Shown piece by piece: positions 1 to 14,600 of a stretch of 64,000 nucleotides of DNA. This stretch comes from Nectonema munidae (Eukaryota > Nematomorpha > Nectonematoida > Nectonematidae), in the NCBI GenBank assembly GCA_030549495.1, contig JAUIRK010000110.1, positions 1-64,000 on the forward strand, given 5' to 3'. How positions within the stretch are numbered: position 1 is the first letter of the stretch; each line of letters opens with the position of its first letter. Both the position numbers and the translations under genes were made by a program. The notes below the pieces were generated by a model. It was given only the letters and a program-made list of their open reading frames with translations. It searched no databases and was not told the DNA's origin.

Positions 1-1066
1 GAAATCCATTTAGGTCTAGATAGACTAATATTTTTAGTCACTTTGGGAGCATATTTGTTCGTAATTTCTTCAATTGCTAGGCGGAAGTGATTAAATTGAA
101 TGCTTTCTTTTATTTCATGATCCAACAAGGAAACTATTTTCATTTTTAATTCCTCTTTAAACAAATCTTTATCAATAGTGGAAAACGTTCTAAAAGTGAT
201 TGATTTCTCTTTGGTATCAAGTAAGATAGGACAGTTAAGAGTGAAAACAATAGGATAATGATCACTTAAATCGATAGGAAAAATTTCAGTACTAAGGTGA
301 TTTATTAAGCCAGTTTCACAGCAAATGTTATCTAAGCAATGCCCAGCAGTGTGAGTTTGCTTCGATAACAATGGGTGTAGGGCAAATGCATCAAGTATGC
401 TTTAGGGGTCGTTCACAATTGACGTCAACTAAAACGGGGGGGGGGGGTGGGGGTTTGGAAATTGAAATTTTTTTTGAGTTGTTATATCTCAAAATATTTG
501 AATGGGGGGGGGGGGGGTGGGAGTTTTATTAAAAAAGTTGAAGTTAAATTAAAACCGCCTCGGCCCCTTAGAAATTTGAGAGTACATGAATTCTTAGAAT
601 TTTCAAAATGTAAATTGAAGTCACCAAGTATGACTTTATAAGAGGCAACTGTATTAAGTGATTCTATCAATTCAGAGATTTCATTAAGAAAATGGCTAAA
701 AGTAACATTTATCAATCTGTAAACCAGAGCGAATGACACACTAAAAATAGGAAATTTTAAAACACAACCTATAGCCTCAAAAGTTTTGTAGCTTTTAAGC
801 TTGAGGAGCTTCAAATTTACACTTTTTTGATACAATATAGCAACACCACCTCCTCTTGAAGAACGAAAACAATGTTTCACTTTATAACCATTTTCAATAA
901 CTAGCGTAACGGTAGCATTAAATTGACTTGTCAACCATGTTTCGCAAATAAAGACAACGTCAGCTGACTTTGATTTACAAAAATCAATCACTTCTAAGCT
1001 TTTATTTTGTAGAGAGTGGACATTCCACAAAACATAATTACATGATTTTGAAGTTGTTAGTTTTTT
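1..1066 (-). pseudogene. LINE ORF2 N-terminus, APE-type endonuclease (interrupted)
   Basis: The minus strand reads SCNYVLWNVHSLQNKS from about 1060, then a stretch ending FICETWL (APE motif with catalytic E), then GDFNLHF near 635. After the inserted MITE the frame resumes as SILDAFALHPLLSK and reaches LSDHYPIVF near 250-265, the conserved SDH catalytic signature. In the family the endonuclease nicks target DNA to prime reverse transcription. All three signature motifs survive. The coding frame is broken by the 163-bp insertion at 405-567, and joining the two sides through the target duplication leaves a one-base offset, so this copy cannot encode an intact enzyme. Confidence 0.85.
405..567. 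mobile_element. Harbinger-like MITE inserted in the LINE endonuclease
   Basis: The insert begins GGGGTCGTTCAC and ends ...CTCGGCCCC, so short imperfect inverted ends GGGGYCG are present. TTA stands on both sides (402-404 and 568-570). A 3-bp TWA-type target duplication is the mark of PIF/Harbinger elements. The endonuclease reading resumes on the far side, which proves insertion. The inside carries two long G-runs near 437-447 and 506-519. There is no coding capacity. The family name is inferred from the target duplication and TIR start only. Confidence 0.65.
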
Positions 1067-2270
1067 GGAACGAGAGAAGTAGATAAAGGAGCTTGAGAAG
1101 AAGACCTGAGAGAAGCAGTAGGTAATCTGTTCGACAATCCTTTACCAAGTTTCTCCTGAAAAATGGGACATAGTGAAGAATTTGTGCGATGATTGTTATC
1201 TACCGAATTATTTTTACTACAATTAATACATTTATGAGATGAAGTCTGATCGAAAGATAAGCTGCAATCATTAGTTTCATGAGAATGAGCGCAAACAGCG
1301 CATGAAGGAGATCCAATGTTAGTACAACTCGCTTTCCAATGGCCGTACTCCTGGCAATAATTGCAACGCTTAACAGCTTTCCATTCAAAAACGGTGCATT
1401 CTTGCAACCCAAGAAATAATTTGTCACCCGAAGCTACAAGCTTTTCTCTGGTATCAGAAGAGACTTCAAAACGGCATAGAAAGTATCGTTTCTGGAAGGC
1501 TTACTCACAAATAAACATTTTAAGCTCTCTTCATTTATACTCAAATTCTTGTTCAACTCTTTAATATTTTCAAAAAGATCGGTAGGAGTATAAGAATAGT
1601 GTAGGCCAGCAATACCAATATGATAACTTTTATTGATAGGGTTAATCGATGCTTTGTCAAAATTTTTTTCTAAAATTGATTGAATCTTGTTTTTTTGAGC
1701 ATTTTCAGTAGGTACCACTAGACACATGTTGCCGTCTTTATTTTTATAGAATTTTTTCACTTTAACTCCAGAATTAACGCAGTCTTTTTCGAATGATTTA
1801 ATTTTGGATGTAGATAAATTATTTTCTTTAATAATATAGCTAGGCTTAGCTTTGATTTTGTCCATTACACTATTGTAAGGATTGCGAGAAACAACATGTG
1901 AAAATGTAGGTTGATTAGAATCTTTACGGTTGAGTTCATTTAGACTAGGAAAATCAACTTTGTCAACTATTCTTTTCAGTGTAGTTTCAATTGAGGCTAT
2001 TTTTTGTGATAAAGAATTTGCATCGGACTGATTTTTATTTAAAATGCATTCATTTCACAAAAAAACAAAATTTTTGTAATTCCTTTGAAAATTTGGAAGT
2101 GTATTCTTATAATACGAAGGAGGGCAAAGGGGTTCAACGTTACAGTTAATAGCATGAAAAATTTTACAGCATAAAAAGCATTCAATTGATTCATGCTGAG
2201 CATTCTGATTACAAGATGTACAAACACCAATATCATTAAGTAAGGGAGAAGAGGGTAACGTATTAGACAT
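1057..2270 (-). pseudogene. LINE ORF1, gag-like nucleic-acid-binding protein (broken)
   Basis: The start is the ATG at 2270. The first piece (2270-2055) has a Cys-rich finger of the form CTSC ... CFLCC ... HAINC, like the PHD-type finger that begins ORF1 in several arthropod LINEs. The middle piece (1865-1434) is lysine-rich with no recognised motif. The last piece (1407-1057) has three knuckle-like clusters: CNYCQEYGHWKASC, CAVCAHSHETNDC, and CINC with a distal H and C. In the family, ORF1 binds the element RNA and forms the ribonucleoprotein. The pieces lie in different frames, so at least two frame changes or stops separate them. The ORF ends just upstream of the endonuclease, as usual for these elements. 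Confidence 0.8.
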
Positions 2271-2280
2271 TATTGGAAAG

Positions 2281-5262
<2,982 letters not shown>

Positions 5263-6150
5263 TGCTTATAGAAACAACCTTGAAATTTTACTTTACCTTC
5301 CTTATTCACTGATACAATTTTAGAAGAGAATCATTTTCTAAATTTTGAAAAGATACAATATATCTCATGAAACTCAAAATTTCATGGTGTCTTACGTTTT
5401 CTTTTAACGCGAGAAGATAACAAACACGACAACAATCAAAAAGAGTAGGCAAAATCCTTTCTCAAAAAATGAACAAAGAAATTAATAATGCAAATAAATA
5501 TAACATCTCTTATTTTGCATATTTCAGCTTTTAGATACGTATACAAGCGTTCGCTGTTAGACATGTTAAATAGAGTGCATGTTCACGCTTATTGTCTCTC
5601 TCAAATCTTTCTGCATACAACTTAACAATAATAGATTGTGTATATAATACACAGCGTAATCTTAGAGAAATATCATTATTTGTTAAATTTCCATAAAAAC
5701 ATTCCATTTACATCAACAGTCATTAACACTCCATTAATCTTTTTCTTTGACTGAATTGAGTAAGGTGAATACTTTTTTAAACATTTTTCATACCGATAGT
5801 TAACTATGTCTTTTCTTACAACGAGCTAGATTCCTCGAAATTCAAAAACTATTGACATCTTGCATTTTGAGAAAAACAAATGTTTTCCAAAAAACGATTG
5901 CGAATATAATGATGAAAAAATATGATTTTAGAATAGGACAGAATGCACATTAAAAAGACACATTCAAAATATTAATTCACTAATTCTTATTATATGCGTA
6001 TTAGATACTTTGAAACATTTGTAAAATTAAATTTATTACTTTGTTCTGATTGATTAATGTGACAGTTCCATTATTGAAATGCATTAACAATAAAGATGAT
6101 TTGTTATGATTTACAAGTTTATCTTGTAACTATCATTGTTTATAAATTGC
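5263..6150. other. Gene-free AT-rich stretch
   Basis: I see no coding, RNA or structured repeat here. Stop codons are frequent in all frames. Confidence 0.6.
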
Positions 6151-6155
6151 AATAG

Positions 6156-6330
6156 TGGGTTAGTCTCATGGAGGCGTGAGTAAGATTGGTTATATACTTG
6201 GTTTTGATAACTCATAGTCTTAGCTTCGATCCTCCATCAAGCCTACTTTCTTATAGAACCAGCCCAATTGCGCCTTCCAAGACACCCCGCCGTACGTTTA
6301 CCAGTAATGTTTTACCTTTAGTAAGTAGGG
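6156..6330 (+). mobile_element. tRNA-derived SINE-like head and body
   Basis: The segment has an A-box-like TTAGTCTCATGGAGG near 6160 and a B-box-like AGCTTCGATCC at 6220-6232, with spacing somewhat long for a tRNA. It continues into a GC-richer body (6240-6330) unlike its surroundings. A proper cloverleaf with a 7-bp acceptor stem is not evident, so this is not called a tRNA gene. A tRNA-derived SINE is the likeliest reading; no tail or target duplication was found. Confidence 0.35.
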
Positions 6331-8380
6331 GCCAACATTTCTTCTTTGTGGTTGAAATGTCCGGGCGCCAAACTATCTAAAAACGTATTCAAATGTTTTT
6401 GTTTACAGGCAAAGCAAAGTTAAATGCATAGTTATATATATTCTGCATGTACAATGTAGTACATACTTTACATTAGTTATTACCGATTCTTGCGACCGTA
6501 TTTTTTGACAAGATTTTGAATTTCTGGTTCATAATTTGTCAGGCATCATTCAATCGTGATCTATTTTTATATTTTAAAATCTTCATCTTTGGATGACTTA
6601 ATTCACAAATATAGGTTGAACCAAAACATGAGTATAATCTTTGATAGGTTTGTTTTAAAAAGGCGAAATTTGATCATCAACTAGGCTCCATAATTTGGCA
6701 TCCCATTTTAATTGCAAATCATTTTAATTGTAATAAACGAAGATGGACTGATGATATTAGTGAAATCGGAAACACAATTCTGAAAATGATAAATATTTTG
6801 CATTTGACTCAAGGACGAATTTAGATGTCTCTGCGGCGTCTTGGCATCTGTCAACATAGGGTTGGGCTAATCTTATTTCTGATTTTCGATTCTGCATCGC
6901 GTATTTTTATTAATTGATATCACGGTTGGGATTTTTGGAATTTAAAATGAATGATTTTAAGCTTTAGTGGAGTAATGATAAAAAAGTTTATATCCACTTC
7001 CAGATCTCTAATTAAGGCAATGAAGGAGACCTGATTTCACAAATTTTGAATGATTACCAAAGTTTTGGCATTATATATAAAATGATTAATTTTTATAAAA
7101 TATTGATAACAATATTTTATCAAGAAGCAATATATTTATGTGACTTCTTGCTCGTAGGAAAATGCAAAAGACAAATCTCTTTGACATGCTGAAAGAATAG
7201 AGAAACTAGGCAGATGTTGGTCGCTTCTACAGAATCAATGAATCCACCACCCTTCTCTTCAAAAAAAAGGAGGAAAAAATACAAGATTGACAGCAACAGT
7301 AACCTTCAACACGGCTGCAAAAAGGGTGATAATTGTAGGAAACCAGAGATGAATCTGTAAGCGACTGCACAAAGATGAATATTCCCTTGTACATAAGCAC
7401 GATCTGTGAAAATAACTGACAGTTTTATGACAATTTTTCTGAAGAAGGGAATGAAAACACACAGCGATATCAACCATCAACATCGATATCACTTTCCAGT
7501 AAATCAGAGAACATTTATTGCCAGCAAGTTGGAGGAATTTCAAAAGAGAATTAAACTAAAAAGACTTTCATTATATGGTGTAGCAGGATGTGCAAAGAAA
7601 CCTCGGGCTGAAAAATATGTCCAGAAACTTTCTAGATGAGTATTGAGAAAGGAAGCTATTCACATGAACAACTCGTCAAGATAGATCATGTGTCTGTTCT
7701 TTTTTTTTTTAGAGAAAATGCGATTGGAGACATTTACTATGAAAGAAGAGGCCAACGCAAATAGTTTTCTAACGCGTCACTAGAATGATCTGTAAAAATG
7801 GTGCGAGCTTTATGGTAGAACCAGGACTCAATTATAAATGCCAAAATCCAATGCCTCTCAAAAATATAAAGAGGAATCTGCTGACAATTCATTGGACGCA
7901 CAACTAACATAGTTGGATATCGAAAGCGCGAACATCTAGGCAGTTTCACCGCTCGCACATCAAATTTATCTCGATGGAAGAAGACTCAAATTCAAATTGC
8001 TTTCGCGTATCGACAATTTCAAGAGATTCTTATGATTGAGTAAAAATTAAATATTTGCTCTTGAACACATCAATTATCCACAAATGGATCAATGTGTCAT
8101 CCGTGATTTAAGTCATTTTAAATGCAAAATTGTACTCAACATCTGATGAAAGCGATAAAAATTTTCCCTGAAAGACTACGAGCGTAGCTATACCATTCTA
8201 ACATATCTCCAAAATATTCAAAAGGCATAAAGAAGCTGGAAACCGCTACTTGAAACGCGGAAGAAATTATGGCCTGAATCTTCAGGAGATTATTAGTGCT
8301 GGGCAAGGGTAAAATGCCCCTATCCTCTTTTTCTCAGATATTAATAAGTTTTTATCAATATTTTTAATGTGATATATATT
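6331..8380. other. No recognisable gene
   Basis: The short open frames at about 7259-7958 on both strands overlap each other and match no family I recognise. GC is slightly higher around 7400-7950, which may mark an old decayed coding element, but no motif supports that. Confidence 0.5.
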
Positions 8381-8540
8381 TATTATCATTCAGGTAATTT
8401 AAAGCAAAAACAATATATCACATTTTATGAAGAAATAGAAACTCCCATTTGCCCTTTTTGTATGTTACGTAGTGCATGTGCAATGTAGCTTTGCATTTCT
8501 CGCTGTTTTTTTGCTTTAAATTACTTGAATGATAATAAAG
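8381..8540. repeat. Inverted repeat with about 33-bp arms
   Basis: TTATTATCATTCAGGTAATT at 8380 onward is mirrored by AATTACTTGAATGATAATAA at 8519-8538, and the match runs inward through AAAGCAAAAA / TTTTTGCTTT. The arms are about 33 bp with one mismatch and enclose about 90 bp. It may be a small foldback element. A diverged relative of the right part (GCAGCTTTAAAG ... GATTATAAAGAAGTT) is at about 10350-10390. Confidence 0.7.
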
Positions 8541-8794
8541 AAGTTTGTGTGAACACTTTTTTTGATAATGGATATTAAAATGGATGTAAATGGTTTTACG
8601 AATCTAAGTTTTAAAATTCACTTTTTTGCTTAGTTGAAACTTTCGATACAAACTAAAAAAATTTTTAATTCTATGTTACTATAATATAAAAACAATCTAT
8701 GCACAAGGCAAAAATTGAAGAGTTAAAAACTTGTCTATAAATGAACTGCTAGTTGCATCGAATTAAAAAAGACTTGAAATAGAGGCGGAGAATT

Positions 8795-8978
8795 AGAAAA
8801 TTATCCGCGTATCTTTCAACACGTCTACAGAACCTGACAATCGCACATAATATTACGCGCATTAAGAAACAAGACTTCAAAGCTTATTCAGAAAAGTAAA
8901 ATCAAAAAAGACACTTTCGAATTAAAAAAAGTCATTTTAAAAATTGAAAAAGACCGTTTAGAACTAAAAATGGTATAT
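8795..8978 (+). repeat. Dispersed coding-derived repeat with 21-bp modules, copy A
   Basis: This matches the reverse complement of 21512-21750 almost base for base over the shared part (for example ACACGTCTACAGAACCTGAC and ATATTACGCGCATTAAG). In one frame the end reads QKSKIKKDTFELKK and later EKDRLELKM, a seven-residue pattern K-D-x-[LI]-E-[FL]-K. It has about three modules against six in the other copy. No parent gene was identified. Confidence 0.7.
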
Positions 8979-9118
8979 AAGTTCTCATTCATTGTTGACT
9001 TTAAGCTTAATAGGGCGGGAGATAAAGTTTACATTAAGCTTAGTTAAGAATGAAATAGAATAGACAAGAGAGGAGTAGGAATTCAGAAAAATTTGTTATC
9101 TTTTTTTGGAAGACGCTT

Positions 9119-9160
9119 GAAAGTCCGCCCCTCCAACAATTTCAAGGATGTGCGCCCCTG
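9119..9160. mobile_element. Orphan hAT-type right terminus
   Basis: Ends GGATGTGCGCCCCTG at 9160 after a GCCCCTCCAACAATTT stretch. The same end, with the same subterminal CCCCTCCAA, recurs at 9636, and its inverse CAGGGGCGCACATC stands at 10912. CAGGG...CCCTG ends fit hAT elements. No partner end to the left was found. Confidence 0.5.
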
Positions 9161-9596
9161 AATCAATCACATTTTTGTCATATAAACATCGCAGGGTTTC
9201 TAGTAGACTCTTTTCCTTCAGACTACATTCACTCATATAAAACTCTCTAACCTTCAGTTATTTGTTTTCAGTTGTTTTCTCTATCAATCAAATTTCCTTT
9301 CATCAATTCCTGTAGTGTGCCTGATAGACTACTCCATTTTCAAATAAAAAATCTATTCGCCCCCAACAATTTTGTATTATATTAGACTAGTGTATATGCG
9401 ATATGCAAATTTAATTAAAATATTTCGCTGGAAGTATAGTATTTAAATTTCACCAATTTTGTAAAAAAATATAAATAGTCTTATAAATTTAGGACGTTAG
9501 GTATGCGCTGAATACACTCTATTTTAAAGAAATGCTTGAATATTTGGCCTCCCGTGGTATTTCCAGACCAGTAATTTTGAAAATTGCAAAAAAAAA

Positions 9597-9636
9597 TTTC
9601 GCCCCCTCCAAATAATTTTGAGGATGTGCGCCCCTG
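9597..9636. mobile_element. Second orphan hAT-type right terminus
   Basis: GCCCCCTCCAAATAATTTTG then AGGATGTGCGCCCCTG, ending at 9636. It is a close relative of the terminus at 9160, 476 bp away. It may come from nested insertion or from a partial duplication. Confidence 0.5.
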
Positions 9637-10497
9637 CTCTGTCATGCACTAAAATAATCTATATTTTTAACTTCTATATCTGTACTAAATATTATGTATC
9701 AATACTATATAAGGTATTGAATGCCTATAATTTTCGTATTTTTTTAGAATATTTCCTTTATAATTATTTTTTTTATTCAAGAACAAGCTACATTCGTTGT
9801 ATCAGTTTTTTATACTGTTTTTTTTCACTGAAGGATTCAGAATTTTACTGTTAGTTTGCAGGCGTTCGTGTTATGATTGTATCGTTCTCTTAGCTGTATT
9901 CATATACATAATCTTGTAAAATTATATTTATCAACGTATTAAGTTTTTAGTGGAATGGAAAGTGCAGGTAGCTCCTGGATTCAGCATTCCGGGTTGGACC
10001 ACTTCATCTGTAAAGATTGATGCGAATCTCATAAAAAAGATGTTAACTTTGACTTCTCCAAAGGAAAAAGCCAAATAATGAAGATTAGTGCTTGAGCAAG
10101 GGAGAGTTTGAAGGCACCAAAGCTGCGTCTAATGATCTTGCATAGGGGAAGTGTTGGTAGAAGGTTGCACAAAGTACCAAGATCTCGTGCTACATCCTAC
10201 CTTCGTGCCACAAAATTTGGCAAAATAGTGCATAATCTACAAGTAACGCAATTTACGGTTTGAGAGTTGTTATTTCATATACTTTTCTCTTAACTTGCAT
10301 CGTAAAGGTATTATGTCCCTTCATGTTTACATTTTGTGTGTGCCATGCAGCTTTAAAGTTTGTCTCACACGATTATAAAGAAGTTGAGTGAACATCCTTG
10401 ATATTGAGATATGGGTCAAAATCTCCTTAAAAACAATTATTACTCATTGTTTACAAAAACTATTTTGCTGAAAGAATGATAAGAAGATTAATGCTGC

Positions 10498-10545
10498 TGA
10501 TGCTGATGATGATCATGATGATGAGATGATGATGATGATGATGAT
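10498..10545. repeat. Short imperfect (ATG)n run
   Basis: GCTGATGATGATCATGATG followed by more ATG units, with several interruptions. It is a small degenerate relative of the 2.66-kb array. Confidence 0.85.
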
Positions 10546-10911
10546 ATTTTTCCTTTTTGAAGTCGGAAAATAATTAAACATATACTAAGATACATTTTTG
10601 CATTACACTGTCTTTGATTTTCAATGCTATGCTGGCCAAAACCTCTATCTTTAATTACTTGCTTCCAAAGTGAGGTAAATTGGCCATTTGCGCCAATTTA
10701 TCTATTTTTTAAAGGGAGCTTATATAGACATATCTTTATCCCTAGAAACGCTTATGTCTATATGTGGAAATGTGTATATGGAAAGACAGAAAGCAAACGT
10801 ATTGAGTTCAATTTGGGGGCAAGTCTTTAAAAATAGCGTCTCCTGTATCTTTTATAAAAAAACGACATTTTGAGAAAAGAGTGAACATAAATTTGGAAAG
10901 GGAGCTGGACT

Positions 10912-10950
10912 CAGGGGCGCACATCTGGGGGGCAAGGACACCTTTTATGC
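10912..10950. mobile_element. Orphan hAT-type left terminus
   Basis: Starts CAGGGGCGCACATCTGGGG, the inverse of the termini at 9160 and 9636. It faces away from them, so it would open an element running to the right. No matching right end was found further on. Confidence 0.5.
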
Positions 10951-11077
10951 ACCTTGAGCAGAATGATTTGATATCGAAACGTCAGCATTCACTTCTATCA
11001 AAAATCTACATTTGCTAATCTAATTGAATTTTTGAATGAATTAACTTTAAAAATAAATAATACAAATAATAAGCTGC

Positions 11078-11660
11078 AGGTGTTGTTAACGTGGACTTCA
11101 AGAAATCATTTCACACGCTTTCCCAACAAAGACTACTTCGAAAACTGGAATCTTTTACCACTACCAACCATCTTTTGATGAAAGGCCATATTTTAAACAG
11201 GAATCGTAAATTGGGTTTAAACGGCGCAATTTTTACAAAAGTCAAAAGTGGAGTTCCAAAAGATTCTTTATTATGGCCATTATTCTTTACTAAATGCAAG
11301 GTTGAAAAATTTTTGCTGCTAGTATATAAACATGTTGAGCAATCGAAGTGAAAAAGCAACTTTATCTTCACAAAACGTTGGTATTCCTTCTATCAATTTT
11401 CTTTTGCCATAGGATTTAAGTTACCATTTGAATAAGTGACAAGAGGTAGGTCTCCAATTGACACCAATTCTCAGTTCACCTCTAATTCCAACTTTAATCA
11501 TCATATTTCTTTTACTGCGAAAAAGGGCACTCTATGATTAATATTAAAAATATCTTTGTTTTATCCGATATCAATTATGATGTCTTGAGACATTATTGAG
11601 TATGGCAATGTAATTTATGCAAGTTATTTTCCTGTCAACATGAAAAAGAGAGAAAGTGTT
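11078..11660 (+). pseudogene. LINE reverse-transcriptase relic
   Basis: Translation gives VDFKKSFHTLSQQRLLRKLE, the conserved RT block usually seen as DFxKAFDTVxHxxLLxKL, then NHLLMKGHILNRNRKLGLN and SGVPKDSLLWPLFF (family form SGVPQGSVLGPLLF). Near 11593-11630 another frame reads HIIEYGNVIYASYF, the RT C-terminal LEYG motif. The order and spacing fit a Jockey/CR1-like RT. The catalytic FADD block is not visible and frames shift between blocks, so this is an old dead fragment. Its core motif resembles the LINE at 28760 but the sequence is clearly different. Confidence 0.75.
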
Positions 11661-14600
11661 TAAATTTAGCAAAGGCTTGGTGGTATGAAAAACAAAAGAT
11701 ATTGTCCAGAAAATGAATTTAATGAACAACCAACCTTCTTTGTTTTTACAGAATCAAAAGGGATTGAATGATTTCTATATTTAACATTGTCAGAAAAATG
11801 ATTTTAAGAGGAAGTGTTTTACCATGGTTTTTGGAAAGAAATTCTTTCAAATTTTAATGCCGGAATCCTTCGATAAGTGTGTTCCGATAAGTGATTTGCG
11901 AGTTAAAAAAAGTTCGCTACCAGATGCAGTGGCATTCCATATTTTACTTTGGGTCCTAAAATATGTTAATGCTGTGAATATTTTTTACCACTTTGTGTCT
12001 CCATTTTCATGTTAAAAAGGGACAGTTGGTGAATTTAGTTATAAAGAATGAATACTTTTTCTCAGTCTTGATTTCTTCTTATGAATTACCTTTTTTTTAG
12101 CAAACACTTCTACACAATGAACACTTTTATTCAGTGGTCAGGCTTCTCTATATATTCAGAGGTTTTAAAATACAACAAAAAGTTTGTATACATTTGTGCA
12201 ACCTCGTCTATTTCTATTGTGTCTTTTCGATCTTTTTAAATTATCTAATTTTTTTTCAATTTGAACAGTCAAATTTGCTAAAGGAAAGAACAAAATTTAA
12301 ACGGGTACTTTTTGTACAATGAAAAAGACAAATTAGTAAAACTTAAAAAAATTTAATTTTGAAAGGTAAAACTTTTGGCAATTAACCAATTGAGGCACAA
12401 TGGGACACCCTTGTGCCATGAGATAAGAATTGCATATAAAAACTCATTGAAAAGAAAAGAATACGATTATTAAGAAAATGTATGCCTGAAAGTAAAGAAG
12501 GAGGCATTTAAAGGGAAGAGTGGTCATGACTATACCACTACTCCCTTGTGCAAGATTTAGTGTATGTATATATATCGGTACACCTCTTTCATTGTTATCA
12601 CTTTTGGAAGGATAAGCTCTCTTTATGTAATTTTAATGACATTGTACACACAAAAGGCTACGATTTTGTTCTTTGTTGTGCAAATTTTGCTTCAACTTCG
12701 GCAAAGCGTTTGTAAATATATTGAGAAGGAGAGAGATAGAGAGAGAAAAAGCTCCAAGCGAATTGGTGAACAGAATTGTGAAGCCAAGAATTTGTGTGAG
12801 AAGAATGGCGAGATTCTCCAAGAAAACTTTTTGCAAAGATATGCGTGATTTGAAAGAAGTACAAGAGGTAGGGAGGCTGGGGGATGCAAAAGGGAGAAGC
12901 AAGTACAGGCTAGTCTTCTCGTTTTGTTGCATGGCCACCACACACACCTCATCATGCTTAGACATGCAAATAAATTCTTTGTTGATACCAACTTCTTGGT
13001 GTTTGCAGCAGAGATGCAATTGTGTACCTGTGTGTTTGCATGTACACTCTACAGTATACGCACACATAATAATGCGTATGTGCATATTTAGGCATAGCTA
13101 AAAGCCTCAATTTTTGTCTCCTGCTAACCACTGTCTCCTTTTCCTTGAAAGTCTTGCAAAGAATCTTTCGACAAACGATTTCCCGATATTCCCACTAGCA
13201 AGCAAGCAATTAGTCAGTAGTGTCTGGTAGCGCAAGTAAACTTTCTCATTTCTTACATTTTTGCGAAAAGTTAGGCCCAATACGGCACCAAGGTCCTATG
13301 AATTAAAAACCGTTTCTAAAACATTTGAATTATGGGAAAGAAGATGAGAGACACAGTAATTTGATACGAACTTTAAAATCAAAAAATCATTTGAGTCATT
13401 TTAAAAAAGTGCTGGGAAGTAGGAATAAAAAGTAAATAACTTTATTTGTGACTCCATCACTCATATCGACTGATTGAATCCATCTTATTTTTAAGAACTA
13501 ACATGATTTGATTTAATGTTGATATTATATTAATTTTATTCATCAAATTTTTTCTACCAAAATATCAATTTCTATGCGAATTTCATCTAGTAAATACTAT
13601 ATCTTTTTTATCATAACTTACTCTTGATAAGTAATAGTTTTATTATGCTAAAACTGATGTTTTTAAAAATGTTACAATAGAATTTGACATTATAAGATCG
13701 TTTTTTGAATTATTTCAATAAATTATGATATTCAAAATTTATTATTGAAAATGAAAATAAGGAAATTACAAAAATCCAACTCTAGCATAAACACCGAGTG
13801 CAAGCAATATTAGAACTAGTGCGCTTTTTGCATTTTCTGCCTCTAATTTTTAGGTATACACTCAGACCAAAATCCTTTGATGCTAGATGATTCTAAATTT
13901 TGCTGTAAGTCTTTTTAAAAAAGCTTTCTTTTGGAATCTTTGGAATACCTTTCGAAGAAAAGAAGTCAATAAATTACATAAAACTTATTCAAAATCTAGT
14001 TAAAAGACCTGACTTATACGACAGAAATGGCCTACTACTCAAAAAATAAAGCAAATGCGGTGCTAATCCAAATAAAATTTGCAACGCGACGTAATCCCAA
14101 AAAAGTCAAGGTTATACTATGCCAAATGGGCACAAGTAGAAATGCCTGAATTCTGAATGATTGCGTGTGTTCATTCCTTTTTAGATCAAAATAACAATTT
14201 TAACCCTTACTACTCAGAAAGCATGTTATGAAATAATGTTTATATTTAAAGGCTACTTAATAAATTGGAAAAAAAATTTTTTTTAAAGTTTAGATAAAAT
14301 AGTGTTTCAAAAACTTAATCAATTTTTTTACAAAATTAATTAAAAAAAATGAATAATTAAGCCTGAAACATTTTGATTATTTTTTAGTTATTATTTTTGA
14401 AGAGTTGAACTAGACACCTTATTATAAAATATTTAGCGGCTTTCCCATCTTTAATGCCACCTTCGACGGATGCTAATTTTGCCGCGCCTTAAAATTTCAA
14501 ATAACACTTCAAAACACCCAAAACTAAATAATACAGGTATGGATTAAGCTAAAAAGCAAACGATTACTACATTCCTATAATTAATTTTTAATTTTTTTCC

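Larger units (their letters stand above)
1..2270 (-). mobile_element. LINE (Jockey/I-like non-LTR retrotransposon), 5' half
   Basis: This is a minus-strand LINE running off the left edge of the window. Its order from 5' to 3' is an ORF1 with a PHD-like finger and gag-type zinc knuckles (2270 to 1057), then an ORF2 opening with an APE-type endonuclease (about 1060 to 1). The reverse transcriptase would lie beyond position 1. The three-knuckle ORF1 followed by an APE endonuclease is typical of the I/Jockey group; the exact clade cannot be settled without the RT. ORF1 is split over several frames and the endonuclease is interrupted by a MITE, so the copy looks dead. The element appears to start close to 2270, just before the AT-rich spacer that precedes the giant ATG array. 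Confidence 0.85.

Noticed and set aside
6156-6238. Possible tRNA gene (B box AGCTTCGATCC)
   Set aside because: No acceptor stem or regular cloverleaf could be drawn; a SINE head is more likely.
7259-7958. Cluster of short open frames that might be an old transposon
   Set aside because: No motif could be matched on either strand, so no element is called.
12633-13101. Overlapping open frames on both strands in a more balanced-composition patch
   Set aside because: They shadow each other, include microsatellite-like stretches, and show no domain or splice structure.
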